From Cylindrodendrum hubeiense (lineage: Eukaryota; Ascomycota; Sordariomycetes; Hypocreales; Nectriaceae): a stretch of 63,039 bases of DNA. The notes beneath the pieces are model-generated. The model searched no databases. It had not been told where the DNA came from and was given only the letters and a program-made list of their open reading frames with translations. The position numbers and the translations under genes were made by a program. This document shows, piece after piece, positions 1-12,000 of the stretch (positions within the stretch are counted from its first letter, which is position 1; every line of letters begins with the position of its first letter). Where the stretch lies: the NCBI GenBank assembly GCA_014621425.1, contig JAANBB010000226.1, forward strand, positions 1 through 63,039, written 5' to 3'.

Positions 1-718
1 TAAAAGAGCCACAGATCCCACCCTGGTTGATGAGTGCATATCCTCGACACCCTAGAGTGAATACCTCGGTCCTCTCGCTCTGTCCGCAAGGATGGCGGCG
101 CTGCTTCATTGCGGTTGCTGTATAGAGAGGCTTCACTTGATGATCTCGACCCCGTTTGCGGTCTGCCTTCGGGCGCGCGCTCGGGGTGGGTGTTGATGGA
201 CGTCTGACAGGCGTGTTTCTTTTTCTTTTTCATTGCTGCCTGGGACTTGTCCTGGGCGTGAGGAAGAAGCCTTAGTTAGTTTGTATTGGAAGCCGATGTT
301 TGGTGGCGGTTCAACACGCTTATGAGTAACCGATGATCTGCTGCCCTAGACACAGTCTGAAGCGGAGCGATGGTTAGCTTGCTGACTGCCCCCTACTCGC
401 AAGAAATGGTACAAGATAACGTAAAAGGCATTCGAAGTGAGAACTATCTGGGCTCGCACAGGCAGCACTCGAGTTTCCATGGCTTCACAACTCTGACTAA
501 TCTCGCCCCCGAAAACTTCGCCTGACCAGAAAATGATGCATCAAATCACTTCACCCACTCGCGCATCCAAGAAGAAGTAAACCAGGAAAGAAACGCATCA
601 TCACATCATAAAAATATTCTCTATCGAGTTGTCGGATGACAAGGGCAAAGATCCCGTCGCAGCCCACCAACTCCTGCTGCACCTTGGCTTCTCTCCCAGG
701 GCGTCCAGTGCCGCTCGT
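1..718. other. Intergenic, downstream of the methyltransferase gene
   Basis: No reading frame here has coding character. The stretch lies downstream of the minus-strand methyltransferase and probably contains its 3' UTR. No tRNA-like or repeat structure was seen. Confidence 0.5.
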
Positions 719-2335
719 TCAGGCACTCGCGAGCGCCTTGGGCGACTCGGCCTTGCGGCCGTAGACGTAGCGCACCTTCATGTAGGCGTGCACCCTGCGG
801 TTGCGGAGGGCCTTGCGCATGCCCATGAGGAAGATCTGGTAGCCGTCCTTGGGCCAGTTGAGCACGTTGTGCCAGAGGAGGAGGGTGTAGCCTGCGAACA
901 ACGTTAGGGTGCCGTCAGCAGTCAGGATCGGAACGAGGCTCACCTTCGAGGTCGTTCTCCATGGTCAACTTGACGAAATTGCCAACCTCGGCGAGCTTGG
1001 GGTCCTTGGCCCAACCGCCGACAGGAAGCTGTGCGTGTATGTTAGTGCCAGTGCACTCTTGGCTATCGATGTCGCATCAGCGGAGACTTACCTTGTAGTT
1101 GACAATGGTGACATCCTCGAAGCCGGCTTCCCGAATGCCCGTCTCCTGGCGCTCTTCGTCATGAACAAAGAACTCGCGGCCCATGGCCTTGCCGCCATCC
1201 TCGTACAGCTTCTTCCAGGTTTCGAGGACGGGCTCCAAGTCGGTGGTGTTGTCGTCGCTGTAGAAGCGGACGTCGGTCTCGCACGACTGGACCCAGCCGC
1301 CGGGGGCGGTGCAGCGGTAGGCCTCGCGGAAGAGGGCGTTCCAGTCCTTGATGGCGCCGAAGAGGTAGCGGATGTGGATGAAGTCGAAGTAGTTGTCCTT
1401 CCAAGTCCACGTCAGGGTGGCGTCGTCGACCTCGAAGCGGACGTTGGGGGGAACCCATTCGGGCTGACAGGGGGAGAGGTCGGAGCCGAATACTTCGGCA
1501 GTGGGGAACTGGTCGGCAAAGTCACTGGTGAAAGAAACGTCAGCGGGGTCAGTTCGCGAGTGGATATAAGGGAATTCCATACATTGCCCAGATACCTGTC
1601 GAGGCGTGTTAGTTGAATCCATCGCGTTGCGGCCGAGGCGGAGGGAACATACCAGATCCGGTACCAACATCGATGACTTTCTATTGCGCAAATGGTCAGC
1701 ATTACACTTCGGAACAGGCGGATTCGCATTTAGGTCAATGCCAACGAACCTGCACATCGGGCTTGATGGGCGCGAGGAAGAGGCTGTGGTCGAGGAGAAC
1801 AGTGAGGTAGTGGTGGCTAGCGGCGGGTTGTTAGCAATTGCTCAGAGCAATGAGGCATGTCTTGGGCGCAAGGATCAACGCACGTAATGTCAACCGACTG
1901 CATTTGCTGCTCGTCGTTGGGAGTAAAGTACTCGGTTGAGTGACGGTCGCTGTGGAACGTGCGGCCCTGGATGGTGCGGTACTCGAGGATGCTGGCGGTT
2001 ACGGAAGCGGTTGAGCTGGCGCTGCGACGAGGAAGAGGGCGTGTTAGTAGGGTTTGGCCGGGGAGGATAGAGCGCCGGCTTACGCATCGTCGCCGAGAGA
2101 CGAGTCGGCATCGGCGTTGTCGTCGTCCTGGGGCGGGTTAGTTGTGTGTATATTGGGCGTTGTGCGTCCACCAACAAACCTCGGGATCGTCGCCGGGCAC
2201 GAGCTCGTCCTGGGGTGCAGGAGTAGGGATGGGAGCGGTAGTTGGCGTTGCGGCAGCCGGTGCGGTCGATGTGGTGGCTCTCTCAGGCTCGGGAGAGGCC
2301 GTGACGGCAGGGTTCTGCTGCTGTTGGTCGGCCAT
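719..2335 (-). CDS. LaeA-like class I SAM-dependent methyltransferase, nine exons
   Basis: Predicted small-molecule or protein methyltransferase of the large fungal LaeA/TAM-like group, whose members often act in or regulate secondary metabolism. The model is complement of 2335-2180, 2127-2084, 2021-1884, 1816-1750, 1680-1653, 1595-1583, 1524-1092, 1028-944 and 891-719. It sums to 1137 nt, or 378 aa. After an Ala/Pro/Thr-rich acidic N-terminus (about 1-60) comes the family signature ending in TEYFTPNDEQQMQSVD. The SAM motif I VIDVGTGSGIWAIDFAD lies near residues 136-152. Motif II/post-I is the stretch EVFGSDLSP through NYFDFIHIRYLFG, and the C-terminus has the typical GYTLLLWHNVL. Exons 5 and 6 are only 28 and 13 nt. 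The start is the ATG at 2335 in a GCCATGGC-type context. The class is clear but the substrate cannot be read. It stands alone, with no obvious biosynthetic cluster beside it. Confidence 0.9.
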
Positions 2336-2430
2336 GGCGTTTCTCTGTGTGTGTGCGCCTGTCTTTATGCGTGTGCGTGTGTGTGGGTGCCCTGGTGTTC
2401 GTGGTGATGGTGGCTGCGTTGAGGGAGGGG

Positions 2431-2482
2431 AGGATGTTGGTGTTGGGAGGAAGGGGAGGATGTTGGTGTTGGGAGGAAGGGG
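2431..2482. repeat. Perfect 26-bp tandem duplication upstream of the methyltransferase
   Basis: Two identical 26-nt units, aggatgttggtgttgggagg plus aagggg, at 2431-2456 and 2457-2482. They lie 96 bp upstream of the methyltransferase ATG, so within its probable promoter or 5' UTR. On the gene's sense strand they read as a CT-rich tract. Confidence 0.85.
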
Positions 2483-4300
2483 ATGCAGGCAAGGAGAATA
2501 CTGGCAGCACCAACAGGCCAGGACCAGGCAAATGGTCAGACCCAAGGACTCGCTCCCGGTGCCTTCCCCTGCCGCGTCTGCATGTCTCTCTCTCCGTGTC
2601 TCCTCTCAATCCCACGTAAGTATCTCCTCCCGCGGGTGACAAGTTGGCGGGGTCCATCCGCCCGCGAGAAACAGGTGGGAAGTGGGATGGCAGCGTCTGT
2701 GGTATGGGGCATGGGGGGGATATGGGGCCGGCCGGCAGCGCCCCCAGGGCATTCGGGGGCCTGCTTCCAGCCAACTGGAGCCGCTGGGAACCATGCTGCG
2801 CGCCCCAGTCGGCGGCCTAGTAGACGGCGGTCCAGGGGGCGGGTTCCACGCAGCGGCCGGGATTGTGTGGGCTGCGCCGGGGACCTCGCTGGAAGTCGTG
2901 GGGAATCGTCCCGTGGTTGGGCCTGGAGAGGCGGGATGGGGAGTTGACGAATGTAGGTGCAGCAAGACCGCAGGAGTAGTCGCATAGGCGGTGCGTACAC
3001 TGACGGTTGGTGCATGAGGATGGAGAGCAGCGCACAATCATTGAATATGTGTATTTGCGACCTTAGTATGGAAGCCGGGGCACCTACCTTGGGATATTGG
3101 GGTACATCATACATGCGTACCAGCATATGCGGTTGTTCGACTGTATCTGCCGCTCTCAGTCCAACCGACGGGAACCCGGTAACACAACCTCGTAAGAAAA
3201 GTCAAATGTGCAAGATCTAATCTGTACGAGACATGTCATCCGGCCCATTCTCCTCCATTGGCCAACCCTACGTCCCAGCCGGCCATACCACAAATGCAAA
3301 ACAGCAGCCACCAACAGCAACGAGACAGTGTCATTCGGGTCTCTACCGACACGGCGGCTGGGTGACACGGGTCGGACCGATCGCTCGGGACAATACAACG
3401 CAGTAGGAATGAGCCTTGAGCCGCACTGGGGCGCCTTTGATTCATTCATTTACGATGACTGACTTGCACTTTGCCAACGTCGTGTCCCGACGCCATCACG
3501 GCGACGACGAAGTTACCCTGTACAAGCCCAATCACAACCACACCATGACGCAGCAAGTGGGGGGTTTCCTTTCCGTTCCCCTCCCCGCTGCCAACGTCCC
3601 GTTCTGCAGGCGTTTGCGGGTCCCATGCGGATTCCGTCTGCTTGTACTGTACCTTTGCCGTGTTCTGTAGAATCCCATATGCCCGTTGGGCGATCGCTCC
3701 GGAATCGGGCCTAGCCTTGCCCTAAGGCCTGGCGTCGTGGGTACTCCCGGCGCCGTCCGCGCTTATTCCCCCCATTGCTGTCATTGCCTTTAATTGCTGT
3801 TGTCTCTTTTCTCCGTGCGTCCCGTAGGTTTGGCCTAACGCACGTGGCGCGCCAGGTGATGGATGGATGGATGCAAGACAGCTCATGCAGCCCAATTTGC
3901 CCAGCCTCAACTCTCTAATAACCTGCCTCTCGGTAACCTCTTCTCGGTGTACATAATCAGGTCGTCCTCCAACCACTCAATACAAAGGCACTTCGAAATA
4001 GTCCTTTCTCAGGTTATTTTTTGAGTGTCTTTTTAAGCATCCGCCTGAGACGCCATCTTTCCACCCGCTCGTTCCAGACCACCAAGTACTTGATCCGATC
4101 CATCCGTAGATTCACATCCTCATCGTACCACTCCAGCTCATTTCCACCATAATTAGACTCTTGATATGTGTGGAATACATCCCAAAACTCCTTCCACTAT
4201 CTACCGCTCAACTTTCCCAGTATCTCCTGCTCAATTCTTTCAGCTCTTCGTCGATCATTCGTGACGAGGATCGCATCTGGAACTACCAAGTTGATGCATG
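2483..4300. other. Intergenic promoter side of the methyltransferase
   Basis: GC-rich sequence without a convincing gene. Several open frames exist on both strands, but they have low-complexity composition and no recognisable domains. The first few hundred bases probably hold the promoter of the minus-strand methyltransferase. Confidence 0.4.
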
Positions 4301-5900
4301 CTCCAGCCGTGTTTCCTGGTTAGGCCTCTGTCTCGTGAGAGGTGCGATTCCTGTGAGAGAGACAACATGGACATGCAGATCTTGTGCCAGTGGAGCAAGA
4401 TGTGCTGCTCCATGTCCAGTCCAGTCCACCGGACGCCTTGCCAAGATGATATATTTCGCTCACTACGCCAGCAAACTTCTCGAAGGCTTGGCTTTCAGCA
4501 TCTTCAACGACCTGGTACTTGATAATCAGTTTTACCTCGTCCATCATGTCAACGACTTCCCTTGGGAATGCCTCATTCCACTCAAAATGAGGAGGGAGGA
4601 AGCCATCCGAAATTTGAGCAGCAATCTTCGAAGTCTCAGTACTGGCATGCCAGTGTTCTTGAACGAAGATCCCCCTGCCAGCTCTTGAGTTCTTCGGGGA
4701 AGCAGTGACCTCGAGTAGCCAAAATGACACCTCGATGGCCAAGGTCGATGAACAGGCATTCTAAGATGGAAGGGGGCAGTGCAAGAGCAACCCAACCTCC
4801 AGTGCCGTCAGGGTACCGGTGTTTTCCGATTGATGAGGCTGGACATGATCTTGGTTTAAAATTAGATAAGACTCGAGGTCCAACAGGGTGGCGGCTCCTC
4901 GATCACACAAGAGGGAAACCAGGCGAGAAACGACGTCAATCGTCCTGCTGTCCATCCCTCATCGTAGCAGGATGGGCAGTACATGGTACATGATGGGCGT
5001 ATATCAAATTTCGAGTAGATACTAGTGGTACATACATTCCGGAAGAACTGAGAGTAAAATGAAGTCGAAGGTGCTTGGGCCCCGCGCCATGGTCTAGAAG
5101 CCATCGAGCTGCGTCGTCACTTTTGTCGACCAAGGCGTCTTAGTAGCTGTTTTCCGACCAGGATATATATTCCTCATGAAATTTTGCAACGATGTCTGAC
5201 CGACTATCGATACGGCGGTCAGTGACTCTCTGACGACGTCTCATTCGAAATCGACAGGCGCGGCGTTAAATTCGGCGCATTGCTCCACGGCCTCACTGCC
5301 GACATGTTCGTCGGCGTAGCGAGAGGCCGTATAGACACAACCCTGGTAGTAGCGGTGTCGCGTGATGTGGAAGAGGCGGGACGATGCCAGAGCAGAGCTC
5401 CGTCGGGAATGCCGGTCGAGAGGCCCACGATCCACAATCAAGAGGACAATTTCGTTGGGGGAGGCTGACAGGTGGACGGATTTTGGGTTCCTTAGCGGTG
5501 AGACGTACAGCGTAGTTGAGATGAATGGACGAGGGAAGTCGTACCCGGACGGACTGGATCGTCACCGCCTTGTGGGTTGTCCATGTCGTTGAATGCCGGT
5601 ATCACGGATGGCGGAGAGTTCGCGCAGTGGAGTATCATGGGGAGAGACGGAAGAATGGCGCCGGTTTGTCTTCTCTGACTACGCGAGACTGATGGTATGG
5701 CGGTCTGATTCACTGTCAGCTAGACAGAGCTGATTGTTTTTTGGTGTCGTTGAAGGCCGTGATTCCAAAAAGCCTAAACACAGGAATAGCGCATCCCGAC
5801 TGTCGGAGGCCGTTGATGAGGTTCCTGAGATGCAAACAAGCGCCAGTCGGCGTTTACACGGAAAGGTGGGGCTCACTGATACGACGTCGATGTCCAACTT
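4300..5900 (-). pseudogene. Probable decayed ankyrin-repeat gene
   Basis: On the minus strand, short open stretches in shifting frames read like ankyrin repeats. Around 5130-4990 there is VDKSDDAARWLLDHGAGPKH. Around 4950-4860 there is DVVSRLVSLLCDRGAATLLD. Around 5370-5240 there is a stretch ending in SEAVEQCAEFNAAPVDFE. They are separated by stops and frame changes that no plausible introns remove, and I found no complete start-to-stop model. Further downstream (4700-4380) the frame GFLPPHFEWNEAFPREVVDM continues in protein-like sequence. The best reading is a degenerate ankyrin-repeat gene. A many-intron gene that I failed to splice is the alternative. The limits given are approximate. Confidence 0.35.
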
Positions 5901-7190
5901 GGGCCTGGCTTATTTCCTGTCGCCCTGTGTCAAGCGGTCAAGATTTGATTCGACGATGGGCTCTTGACGCGTGGATCCGAGATTGGGCGGTCCTGGTCAA
6001 TGAGGCTCGGGGATTTACGTTTTACGCATACCTTACTAGCTCCCCATCAATAGACTTTTGATCCCACGAGCCTCACGCGTGGGCATCTGATAGGTGGATG
6101 ATTGATAAGGCTGGCTGACAGGTGGAGGGCAGACGATGGATGTTAATGTTCCTTCCATCCACGCCGCCTAATGCCTTGCACGCAATGTATAACAAGGACG
6201 ACAAACAAAGGCTGACAGCGGCACTTTCGGCCGTCGGCTTGCTCCGCCGTATGTAACGTTGTGAAGGAAGAACCGCAGGCGAGAGTGGGCTGCGGGTGGG
6301 CTTCGCTCCGATCTGCCGGGCCTTGGAGATGGCCGTGCCGTAATCGGGGCTTGGTCGAATCAGTGCCTAGGCAGGCCAGATCAGTACTTAGGTACGTTGG
6401 ATCGGTGCTTAGGCACGTCGACGGCGAGGGCGAAACGTCCGCTTGACGTTGAAACTGCCGTCCCTACAGCGCCGGCACTGCGCTCGCATCGCCAAGCTGC
6501 ACCAGGCATGGCGTTAGGCCTCGCGGAGCGACGCCACCAGATCCAAAGTGGCCCGGCGGAGCGCTGCATCACGAGCTGCAAGGCGTGGAGCGTCGCCCCT
6601 AAAGTGGAAACGCCCCATGTTCATTAGAGAGGCCCGGTCTATCGTGGCCTCGAGGGCTTCGAGATCTAACCACAAACCAAACCTTCGGTTTCAGCACCCC
6701 TGGCGCGCCGGCATGGATCACACGAGCCGTGGACCTTCTATTTCCCCCATATTTCTAGTCTCTGGCCTGGAACCCATCTTAAATTATACACAGTAGGGTC
6801 GGCTCACTGTGAAACGCTACCCTTTGCCAATTCCCGGCCTTTTCCTCCTGTTAGAGGCCGGCCCAGCCTCATGCGGCCCCTGGCCCCGGTGGCGCTCGGC
6901 GAGTTTTTCCCACGAATCGCAGCGGCCCACCGGGCCCAAACGGGAAGCATGGCCCGTTCCACCGCGGACCGGCTCCCAGCTGCCAACAACCCACGACGCC
7001 CACATGGGCCAAGGGCCCCTGAGCTATCGTGGTAGCCTCGTTGCTGGCGCCGTCCCGACTGACGTGCCGCGGGTGCCGAGCCAAGAACGTCCGCCCTGCC
7101 GAGATGACCGCACGTCACGAAGGGTCGTGGTGCTGTGGCTTACACCGGGGCCCTGGGTCTGGGCCCGCGTGGGGGGGAGCCATCCGGACG
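5901..7190. other. Intergenic, upstream of pectin lyase
   Basis: Apart from the 21-bp repeats, no gene is supported. The 6800-7190 part is GC-rich and should contain upstream control sites of the pectin lyase gene. I could not assign specific factor sites with confidence. Confidence 0.4.
6357..6420. repeat. Three imperfect 21-22 bp tandem repeats
   Basis: The units are 6357-6378, 6379-6399 (gatcagtacttaggtacgttg) and 6400-6420 (gatcggtgcttaggcacgtcg). The second and third differ at four positions, all transitions. The first is more diverged. They lie in intergenic DNA about 1 kb upstream of the pectin lyase gene. Confidence 0.75.
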
Positions 7191-7199
7191 CTATATAGA
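7191..7199 (+). promoter_or_regulatory. TATA box of the pectin lyase gene
   Basis: The sequence CTATATAGA lies in otherwise GC-rich DNA about 180 bp upstream of the pectin lyase ATG. This fits a core promoter with a 5' UTR of roughly 150 nt. TATA-containing promoters are common in strongly inducible fungal hydrolase genes. Confidence 0.6.
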
Positions 7200-7376
7200 T
7201 GGCCGACGGGACGCCGTCAACAAGAGATATTCCTGTGCTAAACCATCCGCTTAGATCTTCTACTTCCTCTTCCATTACCTTACACCGGCAGCATTGGCTC
7301 TGCCTGGTTCGATAGACTTCACTTCACCGGTTCTTACCACACATACACAACACAACCCCATCGGGTAGATCCCATC

Positions 7377-8513
7377 ATGAAGACCGTCCTCATCGCCTCG
7401 CTCTTCACGGCCTTCCTCCGCACCGCTGCCGCGGTCGGTGTGACCGGCGCCGCCGAGGGTTTCGCTAAGGGCGTCACCGGTGGTGGCAGTGCCACTCCCG
7501 TCTACCCCTCGACCACCGCCGAGCTCATCTCCTACCTGGGCGACAGCTCTGCCCGCGTCATCGTCCTGCAGAAGACCTTCGACTTCTCCACCACCGAGGG
7601 CACCACCACCGCCACCGGCTGTGCTCCCTGGGGAACCGGCTCTGCCTGCCAGTTGGCCATCAACCAGAACGGCTGGTGTGACAACTACCAGGCGACCGCC
7701 AAGAAGGTCACCGTCAAGTACAACAACGCCGCCTCGCTCGGCATCCAGGTCAAGAGCAACAAGTCCATCATCGGAGTTGGCGCCAAGGGCATCATCAAGG
7801 GCAAGGGTCTCCGCATCGTCAGCGGCGCCAGCAACATCATCATCCAGAACATCCACATCACCGACCTCAACCCCAGCCTCGTGTGGGGTGGCGATGGTAT
7901 CACCATCAACAACGCCGATCTGGTCTGGATCGATCACGTCACCACCTCTCTGATGGGTCGCCAGCACATCGTGCTCGGCACCTCCGCCAGCAACAGAATC
8001 ACCATCTCCAACTGCGACATTGACGGCACCACCTCGTGGTCGCCCAACTGCGATACCTACCACTACTGGGGTGTTTACTTCGCCGGATCCAGCGATCTCG
8101 TCACCTTCAAGAACAACTACATCCACCACACCTCGGGCCGCAGCCCCAAGCTCGCCGGCAACACCCTCCTCCACGCCGTCAACAACTACTGGTACGAGAA
8201 CAACGGCCACGCCTTCGAGATCGATGCTGGTGCCATGGTCCTCGCCGAGGGCAACGTCTTCCAGAACGTCGCCACCATTGTCGAGGCCGGCGGTGCTGGC
8301 AAGCTCTTCAGCTCCCCCAACACCTCTGCCAACACTGCCTGCAAGGCCTACCTCGGCCACAACTGCGAGGTCAACGGATTCGGTACCTCCGGCACCATGA
8401 GCGGCACTGACACCTCTTTCATCAAGAACTTCTCCGGCAAGAACATTGCCTCCGCCTCCACCTACACTGTCGCCAAGACCGTCAAGGACACCGCCGGATT
8501 CGGAAACATCTAA
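7377..8513 (+). CDS. pelA: Secreted pectin lyase, polysaccharide lyase family 1
   Basis: Extracellular endo-acting pectin lyase that cleaves methyl-esterified homogalacturonan by beta-elimination in plant cell walls. The 378-aa protein is intronless and begins with a signal peptide (about residues 1-19, hydrophobic and ending TAAA). The mature N-terminus [20 protein letters not shown] matches fungal pectin lyases closely. Other family landmarks are [40 protein letters not shown], the VWIDHV segment and the HHTSGRSPK region with the catalytic-site arginine. These resemble Aspergillus pectin lyase A more than pectate lyases, so the substrate is probably methylated pectin. Length is normal for the family. 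Codon use is strongly C-ending, as in highly expressed fungal genes. The gene symbol follows the Aspergillus naming and is by similarity only. Confidence 0.93.
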   Translation: MKTVLIASLFTAFLRTAAAVGVTGAAEGFAKGVTGGGSATPVYPSTTAELISYLGDSSARVIVLQKTFDFSTTEGTTTATGCAPWGTGSACQLAINQNGWCDNYQATAKKVTVKYNNAASLGIQVKSNKSIIGVGAKGIIKGKGLRIVSGASNIIIQNIHITDLNPSLVWGGDGITINNADLVWIDHVTTSLMGRQHIVLGTSASNRITISNCDIDGTTSWSPNCDTYHYWGVYFAGSSDLVTFKNNYIHHTSGRSPKLAGNTLLHAVNNYWYENNGHAFEIDAGAMVLAEGNVFQNVATIVEAGGAGKLFSSPNTSANTACKAYLGHNCEVNGFGTSGTMSGTDTSFIKNFSGKNIASASTYTVAKTVKDTAGFGNI

Positions 8514-9020
8514 GTGCTTTATTAGCGAATAGAAGGGGGTTAGACAACGGTGGGGATTTGTATTCATTCCATGTATTTATTGCTCGCACGGCCGAGATTT
8601 TGCACCAGGGCTCTTTGTTAATATAAAAAGTACGCTCAACATCACTTCCCTCGTAAATGTGTCTGTGCTTGTGTCAGTAGTTGTATCAGAATCGTGCCGC
8701 CTCGTATTGAATATTGTCTTTATTGCGAGACATGCTAACAGAAATTACAACTCTAAAGACAGAGACACCTAATAAACGACCGAACCCCATGCCGCCATCG
8801 CCTATGATACTATACGTAAAGCAACAGATAAAAGTCAATCAATCCCTGTACTCTTTCCGCCTCGGCCAATTATCAGAAAGATCAACCCAGATAAATCATG
8901 CAACCCTGAATCAAGACGCGAATGTAACAGTATGTATAGTGTGATGCAATATTAAAAAAATCAGACGACGCGTTCCTCTCAATCTCAAATTCCTCCGCTC
9001 CCTAACTGAAATCATCAAAA
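8514..9020. other. Convergent 3' region between pectin lyase and the antiporter
   Basis: About 500 bp, moderately AT-rich, between two genes transcribed toward each other. It should hold both 3' UTRs. No coding or RNA gene was seen. Confidence 0.5.
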
Positions 9021-12000
9021 TCACGCTTGAAATGCCGGCCCTCTCGTCGACCTGCCGATCGTCTTGAAGCTCTGATAATTGCCGTCGGCGCCCATGATAT
9101 CAAATCGCTGGATTCCCATCGCGTCCGCCGTGTACCCACTGTAGTAGTAGCCAATGATAACCACCAGGTATGTCAGCATCAGGATGCTGCCCTTGAAGTA
9201 GTTACTCTTTCCTTCTCCGTACATGTAGCTGAGCAGGAACACGCAGAGAATGACGGTTACCATGTCCCACTGGGGGAAGAGAAGCGAAAACGTGTAGCTT
9301 GCCGGATCGCCTCCAGGGGGAACGCCGGGCCAAAAGGCCGAGTAAAATACAAGCGCGGGGATTTGAAGGAGGCAGACCTGCAGGGCATACGCTGAACCGA
9401 TCTCCATGGACAAAGCAATGTTTCCGTTCATGGCAAAAGAAATGGCGTTCTAAAACTCGTCAGCTGGCAATTAAAAATGATATCGGGCGCATCTCTTACC
9501 AGAAACTCGGTGGTGTTGGGGACCAGGGCGAACAAAGTAACACCCAGGAACTTCTGATCAATTGCAAAGTTCTCCAAAACAACGTCAACGGTATCGACCA
9601 AGATCTCAGCAATGATGGCGTATAGGAGGGTAGCTCCAAGCAAAATGACGGAACTCTTGACTCGGCTCCAGTTGGGTGCATCGTGGCCACCATGAGCGTG
9701 CGCCTCAGTGGCCGGGGCGTCCGTCGGTTCCCCGTCAGGCTGGCGGGTGGGAGGCCGAGGTCGAGGAGTGGCAGGGACGGCAGAAGGACGACGGGAATGG
9801 TGATCACGAGAAGCAATCGCAGCGGCGGTTGCAGCAATCTCGGCCACCTCACGAGCCAGGAGCTTGTTGTCGGCGTCGCTCAATCCACCAAGATGAAGAC
9901 CCGAGCGGGTGGTCTCGCCACCACTCGACTTGGGAGGGACAACATGGGGCGTAGTCGCAGAACCGTTTTGAGGCACCGGGGCCTGTGTGGTGGTAGAGCT
10001 TTGGTGGGAGTACTCTTCGTTCAGGCCGACTTGTTTCAGGGACTGTCCAAGAATGCGCTTGTAGAGGTGAGAGTCACGGACATCGACTCCGGTTGTCTCT
10101 GCTGTAGGCACGATCTGGGGCTGCAGCTGCAGAGGTGGAGCGCGAACACTGGACGCGTGCATGTGGTCATCGTGTCGTTTCTCGTCAATATCGGCGTTCC
10201 AAATCACAGCTGCGTGAGTTCGGAGAGTGAACCAGAGACCGATGAGATACGACAAGAACAGCAAAGTTGCTGCCATGTAGCAGTAAGGACGGACAGCTTC
10301 CAGATAGAAGCGATCTGCAAGGTTGGGAGACTGGGAGAAGTAGCAACGACGGCAATCGCGGCCATTTTGGTCAAGCCCGAAATCTTCGCAGTCCAGGCAG
10401 TTGAGCTCGTGGGTGCCATAGATTTGATAGAACAGGGTCGGGCCAAAGGCACCGACAACGGCAAAGAGCAACATAGTGGACGTTACACCGGCGGACCTGG
10501 CGTTAAATCGTTGCGTCTTTCGCTTTAGCGCGCCGAAGCACATGGAGATGCCCGGCAAGAACAGAATACCTGCAAAGATACTTCCAACGATACTTCCCTC
10601 AACCAGTCGTCCCTTGCCCTGGGTTAGGGCAACGCAGTAGAGGAAAACCTCGACAACGGTGGCGAAGAAGGCATTGATCGCAGCGCCGACACCCATGGAT
10701 GACTGGGCAGAGATGGACGCAACGGCCTGTCCGATGAAGTAGGCCAGCGGAATGATGGATATTAGGCCGGCCGTGAAGAGGAAGGATGGCGAGGTAAGGT
10801 AGTTGTCCACGTGCAGCATACCATCAAGAACCATCCAGTCGAAGATGACAAAGACAACCACAGTCATGAGGTTGATGAGGAAGATATTAGTTCCATCTAC
10901 AGTGTACTTCCAGTACTTGGAGCCCACAGCACGGTAGGTGCAAAGCAGAATCGTTGAGCTAGGAGCGTCTTCCATGCGAGCGTATCTAATGTCAGACTCG
11001 AAGGACAGTGCAAGGGGGTGCCGTCTAAGGTGGTCAAAGAGGAGGAAAGTGGTCTTGCCCATGGGGATCCAGAAGACGAGGAACCAGCAGATACCGGAGA
11101 CGAGGATGAGGCAGGGCGAGATCAGGAAGTAGAAGAAGACGAAGAAGATGATTCGGCCAATGTTCCACTGTCCACGCCCAAACAAACGTCGCTTGAGTCT
11201 AGGAGGAAGCTCGCCATTTTCTCCACGTCTACCGCGGCCAAGCAGGCTCTCGGTTTCGCTAGGCTCTGAATCAATGCTCCTCCTCGAACGACCAATGATG
11301 GAACGGTTGCGGTCGGGGCCAAAGAAGAGTCTGCCGTACTCGAGATCTCCGTTTTGCCATTGTTCGTACTCGGAGATGCTTCTGCCTTCATCTTGGTCCT
11401 CGTCCAGGTAGGCCTCGTCCTTCTCGAGTCGCACAAACTTGCCAAAGGGGTAAAAAAGATATCCGGCCAAACCCCAGAGGACGGTTCCGTATTCTCTTCC
11501 ACTTGGCGCGGCAGAGAAGAGCAGGCAAATGATGGCGCCAAGTGCGGCAAGCGACGCCATCCACCAACCGAAGAGGATGGTCCAGAATAGGTTGAAGACA
11601 AGCAGCCAGTTGCTCACTCTCCCGCCAGGGGCAGAGTGGATATCTGCTTGGGCAAACTTCTGGATAGAACGGTCCTTCTTGTACAACGCAGGCTTCCAAA
11701 CACGGATACCGAAGGGATGGGTTTGGTTGATGGCCTGTTGTCGGTCCTTGAGGGTGAAGCTCTCGGCCTCGCTGACGTCGCCATCGGAGTCGCAGTCGAC
11801 GTGATCCTCTAGGGGAAGCTCCTCCTCGTGGACATCCTCGGCCTCATCAGCGCTTGCCTCTTCGGTGTCCTCGGTGTCTTCTTCGATATCGTCGTCGTCG
11901 TCGTGGCGCGAGTGCACGCGGGATAGTTGAGTAGTCAGTGGAGGTCGACGGCGGGTGCCGTATTGTTGTCGTTCAGAGGCGTCTTGCTCTACCTCGTGAG

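Noticed and set aside
7275..8567. 430-codon open frame antisense to pectin lyase
   Set aside because: A shadow of the strongly C-ending codon bias on the other strand. It is Val/Gly/Asp repetitive and has no domain, while the sense frame is a clear enzyme.
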